The notes: generated by a model from the sequence alone, not told the origin. A DNA stretch of 21,639 nucleotides from CAZEYT01 sp964516295 (GCA_964516295.1 CAZEYT010000046.1:1-21639), one strand, 5' to 3'; numbered from the stretch's first letter, positions 1-7,726 are shown. Numbers and translations are program-made.

Positions 1-48
1 ACCATGCGAAGATCGATACAACCCATTCACCAAAAATCACTTAAATGA

Positions 49-399
49 ACAGTATCGGGGCTCGGCGACCATCCTGCCTTGCAGCCCCTCTACGAGAAGA
101 TGATCGAACTCTGGGAACTCCTGCGCCTCAAACACCAACCCGCCAAGGCCTGTCTGCAGCACATCGCCCGTCTGCTCGCCCTCATCGAGGAGTTGCTCCA
201 AAGCGCTTTCGACCCGCTCGTGCGCATGGGCAAGACCCTGCAGAAATGGCGCGAGGCCTTGGTCACCATGCGGCGCTTTACCAAAAAAAACGGCATCACC
301 GAAGGCTTCCACAGAAAAACGAAACTTCTCCAACGCCGTGCCTACGACTTCAGAAACTTCCACAACTCCGGCTTGCGCGTCATCGCCCATTGTGGTTAA
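49..399 (+). pseudogene. ISL3-family transposase, C-terminal remnant
   Basis: The reading frame from 49 to the stop at 397-399 encodes only the last ~115 residues of an ISL3-family DDE transposase. What is visible is the family's C-terminal signature: an F-x-P-L...G-K-T-L-x-K-W-R-E stretch, then NGITEGFH, and finally AYDFRNFHNSGLRV. An in-frame stop at 46-48 and the lack of any upstream catalytic DDE region show that the N-terminal ~300 residues are missing. The first ~45 bases look unlike transposase coding sequence, so the deletion junction probably lies near position 50. TTG at 79 could act as a start codon but would give a non-functional fragment. I am sure of the family assignment. Whether the rest of the element lies outside the window cannot be seen, but the stop at 46-48 argues against an intact copy. 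Confidence 0.85.
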
Positions 400-420
400 C
401 CAAAAACAACCAACAATTGA

Positions 421-448
421 CGTCATCCCCATTTTGTGGCGGAGAGCC
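421..448. repeat. Candidate right terminal inverted repeat of the ISL3 remnant
   Basis: About 20 bp after the transposase stop the minus strand reads GGCTCTCCGCCAC followed by AAAATGGGGATGACG, running inward. A GGCTCT-like tip at this distance from the transposase end is usual for ISL3 elements. No left partner is present in the window, so this is an inference from position and the tip sequence. Confidence 0.4.
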
Positions 449-538
449 GTCTGCCCGTCTGTTCCAAACGCTTTCTCTCAGCAAAGCCGAATTTCCAACG
501 AGCTTGAGGATATAATGTTTGCTGGCTATTGGAGGGTG

Positions 539-611
539 TGGCTGGGGCCGGAATCGAACCGGCGACACGAGGATTTTCAGTCCTCTGCTCTGCCAACTGA
601 GCTACCCAGCC
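539..611 (-). tRNA. tRNA-Phe (GAA)
   Basis: The minus strand folds into a complete 73-nt cloverleaf. The acceptor stem GGCTGGG pairs with CCCAGCC and the discriminator base is A. The D arm is GCTC/GAGC. The anticodon stem GAGGA/TCCTC encloses the loop CTGAAAA, which gives anticodon GAA for phenylalanine. The T arm is GCCGG/CCGGC with loop TTCGATT. CCA is not encoded (the genome reads CAC after the discriminator) and must be added by CCA nucleotidyltransferase. The gene stands alone, about 90 bp from the probable end of the ISL3 remnant, with its own promoter-like sequence upstream at 623-650. Confidence 0.97.
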
Positions 612-622
612 GCGGGAGGGTG

Positions 623-650
623 AGATTAGTCAAAGTGCGTTGGCGGGCAA
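623..650 (-). promoter_or_regulatory. Promoter of tRNA-Phe
   Basis: On the minus strand TTGCCC (650-645) and TAATCT (628-623) are separated by 16 bp, and the tRNA 5' end lies 11 nt further on. Spacing and distance fit a housekeeping sigma-70-type promoter. Called by eye from consensus. Confidence 0.5.
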
Positions 651-674
651 GACAATCTGTGAGAAATTTACGGC

Positions 675-2333
675 TCAGCGGGGCAGGAGGCCGGGGCCGA
701 GGGTTCCGGTGCCGAGGAGCATTGCGAGGCCGGCTTGGTTGAGGGTGATGGGGCCGCTGGATTCAACGAGCGTTCCATCGGGCATCATGCGTTGGGAGAA
801 AACCATCGGCGGGAGGTGGCGGGTGATTGTGTCGGTCTGGGGAAGCTTTGTGGTGTCGATGAATTCGGAGACCCCCGGCATGACCGAGGCGCTGAAGATG
901 ACCACGGGGCGGAGGGTGGTGTAGGCGCGTTCGAAGAAGGCGGCGGTGTCGACGTAGGCGAAGATTTCGTTGGCGGAATCGAACGAGGACGAGACCGAGC
1001 GGAAGGCTTCCGTTGTTGCGAGTGTGGGGGTATCGGGCGGACGGTTCACCGCTGCGGCGACGACGGCGGGATCGAGACCAAGGAGGAGCATTTTATCGGT
1101 CTGGGCGAGGGTGGGCGCGGCGAGGGGATTTCCAAACGCCGGGATGGAGTACATCTGGGTGCCATTTTCTTGAAACGGCGCTGCGCCGGGGACAAGGGCG
1201 AGCGAGCGGTTGAGGAACTCCGAGGCCTTGGCGGCGTCGCGGATCTGCAGCGTCACAAAGCCGGTCGGGGTGGACTGTCCCGTCGGCCAATTGGCGACGA
1301 TTCCGATCTCGGGTCCGTAGGCTTCGGTGGCGAGTTGGGCCAGGGCGACCGTTTCCGGGGAGGTGCTGATCATGGGCTGAAGGGCCGTGATCAACGCCGA
1401 GATGGCCTCGTTTCGGACGAGGAGGTCGCCGAAGAGAACGGTGTCGGTTGTGGTGAGCTTCAGGGCGGCATGAGTGGATTCGGGAATCGTCCCCGTGGTT
1501 TCACGGAGAGTGAAAATGGCATCGCGCTGGATCGTTCCATCGATTTTCCAGACGCCGCCGACCGCCTGGGTGGAGCGAAGGCTTTCGATTTGTGCCGGAA
1601 TGGCTTGGGCTCCGAGTCCCTGCCCGACTGCGAGAAGGGTATCGAGCACGCGCTCCGGTTGCAGAAAAAACAGGGCATCGGGAGCGCTTGGCAGCTTGGA
1701 GAGCACGGTTTTGAAACGGGCATTCGCTGCGAGGTTCTCACCCGCTGCCGAGCCGGATATCCGGTCGATCGTTCCTTTGATGAGTGCTTCATCGGTCGTG
1801 ATCAAGCCCCAGCGACCGACCGCTGTGGAGTAGAGTTTGTTGGGGCCATGGTCGGAGACGAGAACCTCGGTTCCCGCGTGCGAGATTTTCGCAGTGACCG
1901 GTTCCGATCCGCTCAGTTGCTTTCGAAGTCTGGCGACGGCTTGATCGAAGTCCCCGCGACCGCCCCAGAACTGGAAACCGACGAGAACATCCGCATCGGA
2001 TGGAGTGAGGTTGGTAACGGCGAGGAAGATGTTTCCCGGTTTGAGTCCCGAGAGCAGGGACCCGGCCTCGTTGGCACCGGCGTCCGCTTGGACACGGGCG
2101 AGGGGTTTCTCGAGAAACGCCTTCATTTCGGGTTCGTCGCCAATCTTGGCGAGGGCCGTTCCCCGCCAGCGGAGAATGGTGCGGGGGAGATCGGGGAAAC
2201 TGACAAAAAGCACGGTGTCGGTGGGGATCAACACGGCGGCGTCGGACGGTCCCATCGAGCGTTTGAAATACAAGACCGCGACAAAAATCAACACGGCCAG
2301 AATGGCAACGGCGATGGTCAGCTTTTTAATCAT
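675..2333 (-). CDS. Membrane-anchored or exported protein of unknown function (DUF3352-like)
   Basis: A 552-residue protein with an N-terminal hydrophobic segment at about residues 5-23 (after MIKK). This is either a signal anchor or an uncleaved signal peptide, so the remaining ~525 residues should lie outside the cytoplasmic membrane. After the anchor comes a VLIPTDTVLFVSFPDLPR stretch, which resembles the opening strand of DUF3352-type proteins. The rest alternates short hydrophobic strands with polar loops, and there is no catalytic motif I recognise. The C-terminus has a short hydrophobic stretch (AGLAMLLGTGTLGPGLL). Start codon ATG at 2333 has no Shine-Dalgarno, but a TAGATT box lies 9 nt upstream. 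It is divergent from the 90-aa gene and downstream neighbour to nothing on its own strand except tRNA-Phe. The coding call is firm; the family link is tentative and no function is claimed. Confidence 0.75.
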   Translation of the reverse strand: MIKKLTIAVAILAVLIFVAVLYFKRSMGPSDAAVLIPTDTVLFVSFPDLPRTILRWRGTALAKIGDEPEMKAFLEKPLARVQADAGANEAGSLLSGLKPGNIFLAVTNLTPSDADVLVGFQFWGGRGDFDQAVARLRKQLSGSEPVTAKISHAGTEVLVSDHGPNKLYSTAVGRWGLITTDEALIKGTIDRISGSAAGENLAANARFKTVLSKLPSAPDALFFLQPERVLDTLLAVGQGLGAQAIPAQIESLRSTQAVGGVWKIDGTIQRDAIFTLRETTGTIPESTHAALKLTTTDTVLFGDLLVRNEAISALITALQPMISTSPETVALAQLATEAYGPEIGIVANWPTGQSTPTGFVTLQIRDAAKASEFLNRSLALVPGAAPFQENGTQMYSIPAFGNPLAAPTLAQTDKMLLLGLDPAVVAAAVNRPPDTPTLATTEAFRSVSSSFDSANEIFAYVDTAAFFERAYTTLRPVVIFSASVMPGVSEFIDTTKLPQTDTITRHLPPMVFSQRMMPDGTLVESSGPITLNQAGLAMLLGTGTLGPGLLPR

Positions 2334-2342
2334 GATGCGGGA

Positions 2343-2371
2343 AATCTAGGGGGTCGGGGACGCGAGCGCGA
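2343..2371 (-). promoter_or_regulatory. Candidate promoter of the DUF3352-like gene
   Basis: On the minus strand TCGCGC (2371-2366) is followed after 17 bp by TAGATT (2348-2343), 9 nt before the ATG at 2333. The -35 match is poor. The placement matches other genes in this window that lack a ribosome binding site. Confidence 0.3.
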
Positions 2372-2410
2372 GTTCCGTTTTTCGCGGACCCGGAGACCGG
2401 GGCAATTCAT

Positions 2411-2438
2411 TTGACGGCATCGGCTGGCGGGCTAGTGT
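2411..2438 (+). promoter_or_regulatory. Candidate leaderless promoter of the 90-aa membrane protein
   Basis: TTGACG (2411-2416), 16-bp spacer, TAGTGT (2433-2438), then 8 nt to the ATG at 2447. Five of six -35 bases fit TTGACA. With the -10 this close, transcription should begin at or next to the start codon, and no Shine-Dalgarno is present. Confidence 0.45.
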
Positions 2439-2446
2439 GAAGTCCC

Positions 2447-2719
2447 ATGGACACATCAAAAATTCAAGAATACCTCAAGCCCGCCTGCTCCTGCTGCAAC
2501 CGGGACAACCTTCGGCTCCTGTCTGACATTTGCCTTTATCTTGGGTTTCTCTCCATTATCGCCTCGGTCGTGACCTGGTTCACGGCGTCGCGGGAGAACC
2601 GGGCTTACGGCGAACGTTTTGGAATTTTCATCGGCCTCTGGGTGCCGAGCTTCTTCATTCTGTCGAACCGTCTCTCGCGCAAAGCCGACGAGTTGCCGGA
2701 AGTGGTGGATGAAGAATAG
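2447..2719 (+). CDS. Small two-helix membrane protein, function unknown
   Basis: A 90-residue protein with a cysteine cluster (CSCC, residues 14-17) near the N-terminus and two hydrophobic helices at about 27-46 and 57-74, joined by a short charged loop (ASRENRAYGERF). The tail is acidic (ELPEVVDEE). I recognise no family. The composition, with two clean transmembrane helices and a charged loop, is what a real small membrane protein shows and is not expected by chance. Its own promoter-like sequence at 2411-2438 supports it. It is divergent from the large anchored protein and convergent with the hydrolase, with a hairpin at 2738-2762 just past its stop. The cysteines could bind metal or form disulfides, but nothing here settles that. 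Confidence 0.75.
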   Translation: MDTSKIQEYLKPACSCCNRDNLRLLSDICLYLGFLSIIASVVTWFTASRENRAYGERFGIFIGLWVPSFFILSNRLSRKADELPEVVDEE

Positions 2720-2737
2720 TCGGATGTCTTGAGGTGA

Positions 2738-2762
2738 TCCGGCGGGTTTTGCGCCCGTCGGA
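2738..2762. terminator. Hairpin between convergent genes, possible bidirectional terminator
   Basis: TCCGGCGGG (2738-2746) pairs with CCCGTCGGA (2754-2762) across a 7-nt loop (TTTTGCG). This is a 9-bp stem with one G-U wobble. It sits in the 55-bp gap between the stop of the 90-aa gene and the stop of the hydrolase. Neither side has a clear T-run, so it is a weak intrinsic terminator or only a transcript-end stabiliser. Confidence 0.45.
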
Positions 2763-2774
2763 CCGCCTGTTTGT

Positions 2775-4898
2775 TCAGCGCGATTTCCGTATCCAAGCGG
2801 CCTTGAGAAGGTCTGGTGCCGCGAGCCTGGAAATGGGTTCCCCCTTCGTGTCGATTCCGGCGATTTTGTCGATGCGTCGCTTGTTGACGGCATCGAATAT
2901 TCCCCAGATCGCGACGCCGCGGGGGTAGAGTTTGAGGTTGTTGCCACCGAAGGTTTCGAAGAAAAGAGCGGGCTCTTGGGAGCTGGTGAGAACCTGCCAG
3001 TTCCAATAGCGCTCCGAGAACCGGGTGAAGTCGAGGTCCCGATAAATGGCCGCTAGGTCGCGGATCATGTTCATGGAAACCCAGCCCGGGTTGGCCGATT
3101 GACCGGCGAGGCCGTCGCGGCCCGCCGAGGGATCGACGTCGGCGGTGAAGTCCGAATGGAGGCACCCATATTCCCGGAGGCAACGCTCGGCTCCGACGAC
3201 GAGGTCTTGCACGATGTTTTTTTCCGGCAAACCGAGATCGAATCCGCACATGTCGAGGAGCGGCAGGGTGTTGGCGGTGTAGATGTGGGCGGCGTTCCAG
3301 CCGGGAATGGCGGCAAATTTTTTTCGATGACCGGTCCAGGGGTCGGTAAGCTCTCCGGATTTCTTGAGCAGGACGGCGTAGTGATCTTTTTGCCATCCGT
3401 GGGTTTTTATGGTGGCGCGGAGTTTGCGGGCTTGGGATTTTGCGGCGCGGGCGATTTTCGGCAGGCCGGACTCCGTGGCGAGAATGGCCCCCGTCTCCAA
3501 GGCAGCAAGAGTTTTGACGGCGAGATAGGTTTGCTCGGAGCCGAACTGCACGGCTGGGGAGGCATCGTCGATGGTGTTGGCGACGCCTTTGTCGGGAACG
3601 CCATTGTCGGTCGTATCGCAGGCGATGAGGAACCGGAGAAACTTTTCGAGGGTGGCGGCGTGCTTCTGGATCACCGCGGTCCGTCCGGTCCGACGGGAGT
3701 GGGCGTAGCAGAGGAGGATCCAGTTGGCGGTCTCCTCGACTTCCATCTCGTGCGGGTAGCATTGACCGTTGGCCAAGCAAAGAATCCCGCAGTCGTGCGA
3801 CAGGAACAGGGCGTCGCGGCCGGCCGGTCCGAGAACGGACTCGCCGGACTTCGCAAATTCGGGCCAGAAATCGAGCTCGATCTCCAAAAGCTCGGGCCAG
3901 AGCGCGAGGTAAAACGGGGCTTGGGTGAATTCGACGTCCACCGTCGAGTGGAAGTAACAACTGCCCTCCCAGACACTGAACCAATCCCGTCCGTCTGGGC
4001 GCGTCGCCCACCAGGTGCAGGCCATCCAGGAGTGCAATGTCCAGGCGAGGAGATGATTGACCGACGGGCCGAGCGTATTGGCTGCGATGAGAGATTCCAC
4101 GCGGCGGGCATTGGAAGAAATTTCGAGGGCGTGGTGCCGGGCCCAGTCGGCGACGTCATTGAGCGACGCAAAGCTCTCGGTGTAGCGGAACGGGCAAAGC
4201 TCCCCGGAGACTTCCAAGACCGGCTGACTCCACGAGCACCACGCGAGGACCAGCGAGTGGCCGTCTCGCGGTCGAATTTTTGTGGAGAAGCGCCCCTGCC
4301 GGCGTTCGCCGCGGATGACGCACAGGCGGTCGGTTTGCGCCACGGACGTTGTCGGATGGCTCAGAATCGCTCCGGAGGATTGCACTTCGGCCACGGAGCG
4401 GGTGCTTTCCAATACCAAGTCGAGGGCGGATGCCCCGGCCGATTCGAGCTTGCCTGGAGGATTGTCGAGCTCGCAGAAAAGCTCCACGGTTTCCGGTGAC
4501 TCGGTTTTTTTCTCCCAGCGGAATTGACCGGCCAGGTGCTCGACCGAGATCTCGATGAGAATCACCGGCGTCGTCGAGAATGCGGCGTCCCGCGGCCGGA
4601 ACGGTGTTTGCACGGTGAGGGTGACTTTGAGCGCGGAGGCGGCATCGATGCCGGTCAGCGCAAACGAACAGATGCCCAGGCGCTGATCGAGGAACGTGAA
4701 GGCGCTGTCGCCCGCTCGCTGGGGGCACAGGGGAAACAGGACTGTTCGTTTACCGATGCGAACGCCGGCGCGAAGTCCGAACCAAGCGGCTTTGTCAAAG
4801 CGATCAAACCGAATCAGTGCGACTTGGGAGCGCACGGGATCGAGAAAGAGACCGTGTCGGGAGCCGAGAACGGTGATGGCATCCGGGAGAATTTGCAT
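2775..4898 (-). CDS. Glycoside hydrolase-like protein, (alpha/alpha)6 barrel (GH52/GH116/DUF4965-like)
   Basis: With the ATG at 4898 this is a 707-residue protein. The frame stays open to a TTG at 5033 (752 residues, overlapping the LacI gene by 20 bp). I prefer 4898 because the extra 45 residues are rich in Arg, Pro, Gln and Ser and look non-coding. Residue numbers here use the 752-residue form. Residues ~46-300 look like an all-beta N-terminal domain. Residues ~310-745 look helical, with barrel-type motifs: WEGSCYFHSTVD (E356), LSHDCG (411-416), EMEVEETANWILLCYA (429-444) and TIDDASPAVQF (487-497). From memory these line up with the GH52 nucleophile region, the HDxG motif and the general-acid Asp. 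That suggests E356 and D489/D490 as catalytic candidates. There is no signal peptide, so it should act in the cytoplasm on imported oligosaccharides. It follows a LacI regulator. Substrate unknown. Confidence 0.7.
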   Translation of the reverse strand: MQILPDAITVLGSRHGLFLDPVRSQVALIRFDRFDKAAWFGLRAGVRIGKRTVLFPLCPQRAGDSAFTFLDQRLGICSFALTGIDAASALKVTLTVQTPFRPRDAAFSTTPVILIEISVEHLAGQFRWEKKTESPETVELFCELDNPPGKLESAGASALDLVLESTRSVAEVQSSGAILSHPTTSVAQTDRLCVIRGERRQGRFSTKIRPRDGHSLVLAWCSWSQPVLEVSGELCPFRYTESFASLNDVADWARHHALEISSNARRVESLIAANTLGPSVNHLLAWTLHSWMACTWWATRPDGRDWFSVWEGSCYFHSTVDVEFTQAPFYLALWPELLEIELDFWPEFAKSGESVLGPAGRDALFLSHDCGILCLANGQCYPHEMEVEETANWILLCYAHSRRTGRTAVIQKHAATLEKFLRFLIACDTTDNGVPDKGVANTIDDASPAVQFGSEQTYLAVKTLAALETGAILATESGLPKIARAAKSQARKLRATIKTHGWQKDHYAVLLKKSGELTDPWTGHRKKFAAIPGWNAAHIYTANTLPLLDMCGFDLGLPEKNIVQDLVVGAERCLREYGCLHSDFTADVDPSAGRDGLAGQSANPGWVSMNMIRDLAAIYRDLDFTRFSERYWNWQVLTSSQEPALFFETFGGNNLKLYPRGVAIWGIFDAVNKRRIDKIAGIDTKGEPISRLAAPDLLKAAWIRKSR

Positions 4899-5013
4899 AA
4901 GGGGCGCGATTTGAACGCAAGTCTCCGAACCTGGCAATCGCGGACCGGCCTGTGTTTGAGCAAGCCTCTTCGACGCCTCCCGGTCATGACGCGGAAGGCT
5001 TGGGGTTGGCAGA

Positions 5014-6120
5014 CTATCGCCGTTCGGCTGCAACCGATGCGTTCGGCCGGAGGGTACCGCCTTCGTGCCACTCGCCGGGAATCAGCAGCTTGCGCGGTTG
5101 ACGGGGAACACCGATCTCGTTGCGGCTGAGCTGACCGATGACCAAGTCAACCGCGGCGGCTCCGATGAGTTCGTGATTTTCCCGGATTCCGCTCCAGTTC
5201 TCGACGTCATCGACGACGTTGAGATTTACCAAGCCCACATCGTTCGGCACCGAGCGACCGGTTTCCTCCACCCAGTCGCGCACGACTGGATTGATGGAAA
5301 GAATTGCATCCGGGCGATGGGTTTCCATCCACCGGTCAAACGCGGCCGGGCGACCTTCTTTGAAACGCTCCAGAAAGAGAACCGGAACGCGATCGGCCTC
5401 GGGGAGTTGAAATTGCTCGACCAAAAACGCCGCCTGCGCGCGGCCTTCGGATTCTCCATCCAGGTAGCGGCTGTAGATAAACCCGATGCGGGAATAGCCG
5501 CGTTGGCGGACGTTCTGAAATGCCAGTCGGGTATTGGAATAAAAATCCCGGTCGGCGATCGGATACCTTTGCGGATAACAGCGAGAGGCCGGGCCGGACA
5601 AGCCCATGCCAGGATGGATGCCGCTTCCAATCAACGCCACAACGCAGTCCGACCAGTCTTCCATGAGGAATTGCTGGTGCAACATCAGCGGAAGGATGAC
5701 ACCGAAGATGCCCTTCTCGAGAAGGATCTCAGTGATACGCTTAACCTCGGCCTCGGTGCCCTCTTGCGGGATGGAGATTGAAATCTCCTCCAACCGAAAA
5801 CCGCGCGCTTCGCATCGTTCGCGAGCGCCGCGTAAATAGCCGCGCAACCAGGGGAAATCCTGCCAGCAGGTCGGACTTGGGTAGTCATTGAGCCAGCCGA
5901 GGGCGGACTGCATGGAGGTTGGCCGATTGGACCGGGCCTGGGCCTGATACATGGCGACCAACGGGTTGGGCCGGTAGCCTTCCTTGCGAGCGATCTCTTG
6001 AATGCGTTCCCGGGTGGAGAGGGGAATGGTGGGTTGATTTCTCAGGGCCCGGGAGGCGGTCGCTTTGTGCACTCCGGCCAATTTGGCAATATGGTCGAGA
6101 GAGACGCGTTGCAGTTTCAT
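5014..6120 (-). CDS. LacI-family transcriptional regulator
   Basis: A 368-residue LacI/GalR-type repressor. The N-terminal helix-turn-helix (residues ~5-30, VSLDHIAKLAGVHKATASRALRN) has the family pattern for DNA-binding plus hinge. It is followed by YRPNPLVAMYQAQARS and a ~300-residue periplasmic-binding-protein-like effector domain, containing YSRIGFIYSRYLDGESEGRAQAAF and DVGLVNLNVVDDVENWSGI. The typical verrucomicrobial form has this WLNDYP...YLRGARERCEARGFRLEE segment. It lies directly upstream of the glycoside hydrolase gene on the same strand and most likely controls it in response to a sugar. The ATG at 6120 is the only sensible start because it sits right before the DNA-binding domain. 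No clear Shine-Dalgarno is seen. The ligand cannot be read from sequence. Confidence 0.93.
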   Translation of the reverse strand: MKLQRVSLDHIAKLAGVHKATASRALRNQPTIPLSTRERIQEIARKEGYRPNPLVAMYQAQARSNRPTSMQSALGWLNDYPSPTCWQDFPWLRGYLRGARERCEARGFRLEEISISIPQEGTEAEVKRITEILLEKGIFGVILPLMLHQQFLMEDWSDCVVALIGSGIHPGMGLSGPASRCYPQRYPIADRDFYSNTRLAFQNVRQRGYSRIGFIYSRYLDGESEGRAQAAFLVEQFQLPEADRVPVLFLERFKEGRPAAFDRWMETHRPDAILSINPVVRDWVEETGRSVPNDVGLVNLNVVDDVENWSGIRENHELIGAAAVDLVIGQLSRNEIGVPRQPRKLLIPGEWHEGGTLRPNASVAAERR

Positions 6121-6150
6121 GGTCGTTCCGTAGAGGATAGAATGCGGGTC

Positions 6151-6176
6151 CGCAAGTGTTTGTTGCGCTTGTTGCG
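6151..6176. repeat. Tandem TTGTTGCG repeats upstream of lacI-type gene, possible operator
   Basis: TTGTTGCG occurs at 6160-6167 and again at 6169-6176 (9-bp period). An inverted CGCAA (6151-6155) faces the first copy's TTGCG (6163-6167). The site is 30-56 bp upstream of the regulator's start and could be an autoregulatory site. It lacks the central-CG palindrome usual for LacI operators. Confidence 0.3.
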
Positions 6177-6259
6177 TAAGGAGCTGACACCAGGAAGGGG
6201 TCGGGGAGGCCCGGTGTTTTGACCTTGCCCCGGCAACGAACCCGGGCAGAATGCGCCGG

Positions 6260-6874
6260 ATGGCGAAGGAAGAGCAGATCTTGGTGGTGAAGCGCGAACT
6301 TTTTGATAAACTTGGGAGTTTCCAAGGGTTGTGCCCGGACGTTCAGAGGTATTTGCCGGTGTTTTTAAAAAAGGAGAACAACTTTTTCGTACCACGCTCC
6401 GGAGCGGAGGAGGATCCGAGTCTCAAGCAACTGATCCCCTACGCGATCTTCCGTTTCGGCGGAAAAATTCTGAATTACAAGCGCGGGGCGCAGTCCGGGG
6501 AAAAGCGTCTGGTGGCAAAAAGCTCGATTGGCATTGGCGGGCATATCAACGAAACGGATCAGACGCCGTCCTCGTTTGATGATGCGACGTATCACGCGGC
6601 GGTGCGGCGGGAGATCCGGGAGGAATTGCGTTTGGGCGGAGGGTTTTCGGAGCGGGCGGTGGCTTTGCTGAATGATGACTCGACGGAAGTCGGGCGCGTT
6701 CACCTCGGGGTCGTGCACTTGGTGGACTTGGAATCGCCCGAGGCCGCGGCGGGCGAGAAGGCGATTGCAGAGCTCGGGTTTTCCACACCGGAGGAGCTTG
6801 TGGAACGAATTGAGGAATTCGAGACGTGGTCGCAGATCGTGCTTCGGGGGCTGTCGGATTTGGAAAGCCGCTGA
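6260..6874 (+). CDS. MutT/Nudix-like phosphoesterase
   Basis: A 204-residue protein beginning MAKEEQILVVKRELFDKLGSFQGL. GIGGHIN (residues ~91-97) followed by REIREEL (117-123) forms a Nudix-like box, with the REUxEE helix intact but a longer spacer than the standard 23-residue box. This layout fits the predicted MutT-family phosphoesterases often found as lone genes (COG4112-like, from memory). The REIREEL glutamates would bind Mg2+. An ATG three codons earlier (6251) is in frame. I chose 6260 because the AGAAT box at 6248-6252 and a 4-bp CCGG inverted pair end exactly before it, matching the pattern at neighbouring genes. It is preceded by the divergent LacI gene and followed by the M23 peptidase. 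The substrate (nucleotide or sugar nucleotide) is unknown. Confidence 0.75.
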   Translation: MAKEEQILVVKRELFDKLGSFQGLCPDVQRYLPVFLKKENNFFVPRSGAEEDPSLKQLIPYAIFRFGGKILNYKRGAQSGEKRLVAKSSIGIGGHINETDQTPSSFDDATYHAAVRREIREELRLGGGFSERAVALLNDDSTEVGRVHLGVVHLVDLESPEAAAGEKAIAELGFSTPEELVERIEEFETWSQIVLRGLSDLESR

Positions 6875-6893
6875 TGCGCCGGACTTCCCGGCA

Positions 6894-6922
6894 TTGCGCG
6901 ACGGGCGGGGACGGAGTAGCCT
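6894..6922 (+). promoter_or_regulatory. Candidate promoter of the M23 peptidase gene
   Basis: TTGCGC (6894-6899), 17-bp spacer, TAGCCT (6917-6922), then 10 nt to the ATG at 6933. The -35 is weak (TTG only). The TANNNT -10 and its distance from the start match other SD-less genes here. Confidence 0.35.
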
Positions 6923-6932
6923 GAAAAAATCC

Positions 6933-7673
6933 ATGCGTCGCAGCCTTTTTTGGATCGGGCTTTTCGGTTTTCTGGCCGCCCTGATCGCAGCACCCCCGCC
7001 TGACCAAGCCCGCACGCGGGTGGCGGATGGTTTCGACCAACCGGTCGGCAAGCCGGATGCGGAAGGCTACTATATGTCCCGTGGATTTTTGCGTTACCAC
7101 CCCGGTGAGGATTGGAACGGTCTCGGCGGGGGAAACACGGACCTCGGTGCCCCGGTTTACAGCATCGGGCATGGTTTCGTGACGTTTGCGCGGGATGCCC
7201 GCATGGGATGGGGCAATGTCGTCCTCATCCGGCACACCTTCATGGAAAAAGGAACCCTCCAGACGGTGGATTCCATGTATGCGCATCTGAACAAGATCAT
7301 GGTCCGCGAAGGCCAGCAGGTTACCCGCGGGCAGCAGGTCGGGACGATAGGAACGAACCGCGGGATGTACACGGCGCACCTCCATTTTGAGATTCGGAAG
7401 AATCTGCATATCGGGATCAATCGCTCCGCGTTTGCGCGGGATTTCACGAACTACTACCGGCCGAGCGCGTTCATTGCGCCGCGGCGCAAGCTGCCCGGGG
7501 GGGGGCGGAGCGCGCCGATCGTGATCAATACTTACCAAACCGGACGGACAACGCCCTCGATGGACGACGAGCCCGAGGTGATCGATAAGAAGCGCCCCGG
7601 CGGAACACCAACCGCCTCGCCAACGCCGCGAAAGTTTCGCATCAATCGCTTCGAAGATCTGAGCGGTTGGTAG
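6933..7673 (+). CDS. M23-family (LytM-type) metallopeptidase, exported
   Basis: A 246-residue protein with an N-terminal hydrophobic signal segment (residues ~4-20, SLFWIGLFGFLAALIAA), so it should be exported to the periplasm and act on peptidoglycan cross-bridges or stem peptides. The LytM domain spans residues ~45-160. All zinc and catalytic residues are present: H56 and D60 in HPGED, H118 in YAHL, and H149/H151 in HLHFE, with GTIGTNRG before the last motif. An unstructured Pro/Thr/Arg-rich tail follows (residues ~185-246). The frame is open further upstream, but ATG 6933 is right because it places the signal peptide first. With intact active-site residues it is more likely an active hydrolase than an EnvC/NlpD-type activator. 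Confidence 0.92.
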   Translation: MRRSLFWIGLFGFLAALIAAPPPDQARTRVADGFDQPVGKPDAEGYYMSRGFLRYHPGEDWNGLGGGNTDLGAPVYSIGHGFVTFARDARMGWGNVVLIRHTFMEKGTLQTVDSMYAHLNKIMVREGQQVTRGQQVGTIGTNRGMYTAHLHFEIRKNLHIGINRSAFARDFTNYYRPSAFIAPRRKLPGGGRSAPIVINTYQTGRTTPSMDDEPEVIDKKRPGGTPTASPTPRKFRINRFEDLSGW

Positions 7674-7709
7674 GTTTTTGAAGTCTCGTCTGAAACTTAC
7701 TGACGGATC

Positions 7710-7726
7710 CGGGGTTAAACTCCCCG
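7710..7726 (+). promoter_or_regulatory. Palindrome enclosing a -10-like box, abutting the DUF1800 start codon
   Basis: CGGGG (7710-7714), TTAAACT (7715-7721) and CCCCG (7722-7726) form perfect 5-bp arms with a 7-nt centre. The ATG begins at 7727. TAAACT (7716-7721) is the only -10-like box near this start. No good -35 is visible. It could be an operator or a hairpin. Confidence 0.4.

Noticed and set aside
511..516. A perfect TATAAT on the plus strand
   Set aside because: No -35 box at the right distance and no plus-strand gene downstream; it lies in the tail region of the minus-strand tRNA gene.
735..4499. Long plus-strand frames (735-2414 and 3099-4499) opposite the two minus-strand genes
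   Set aside because: They are Gly/Glu/Arg-rich without domains. The minus-strand frames have a membrane anchor or barrel motifs and are the real genes.
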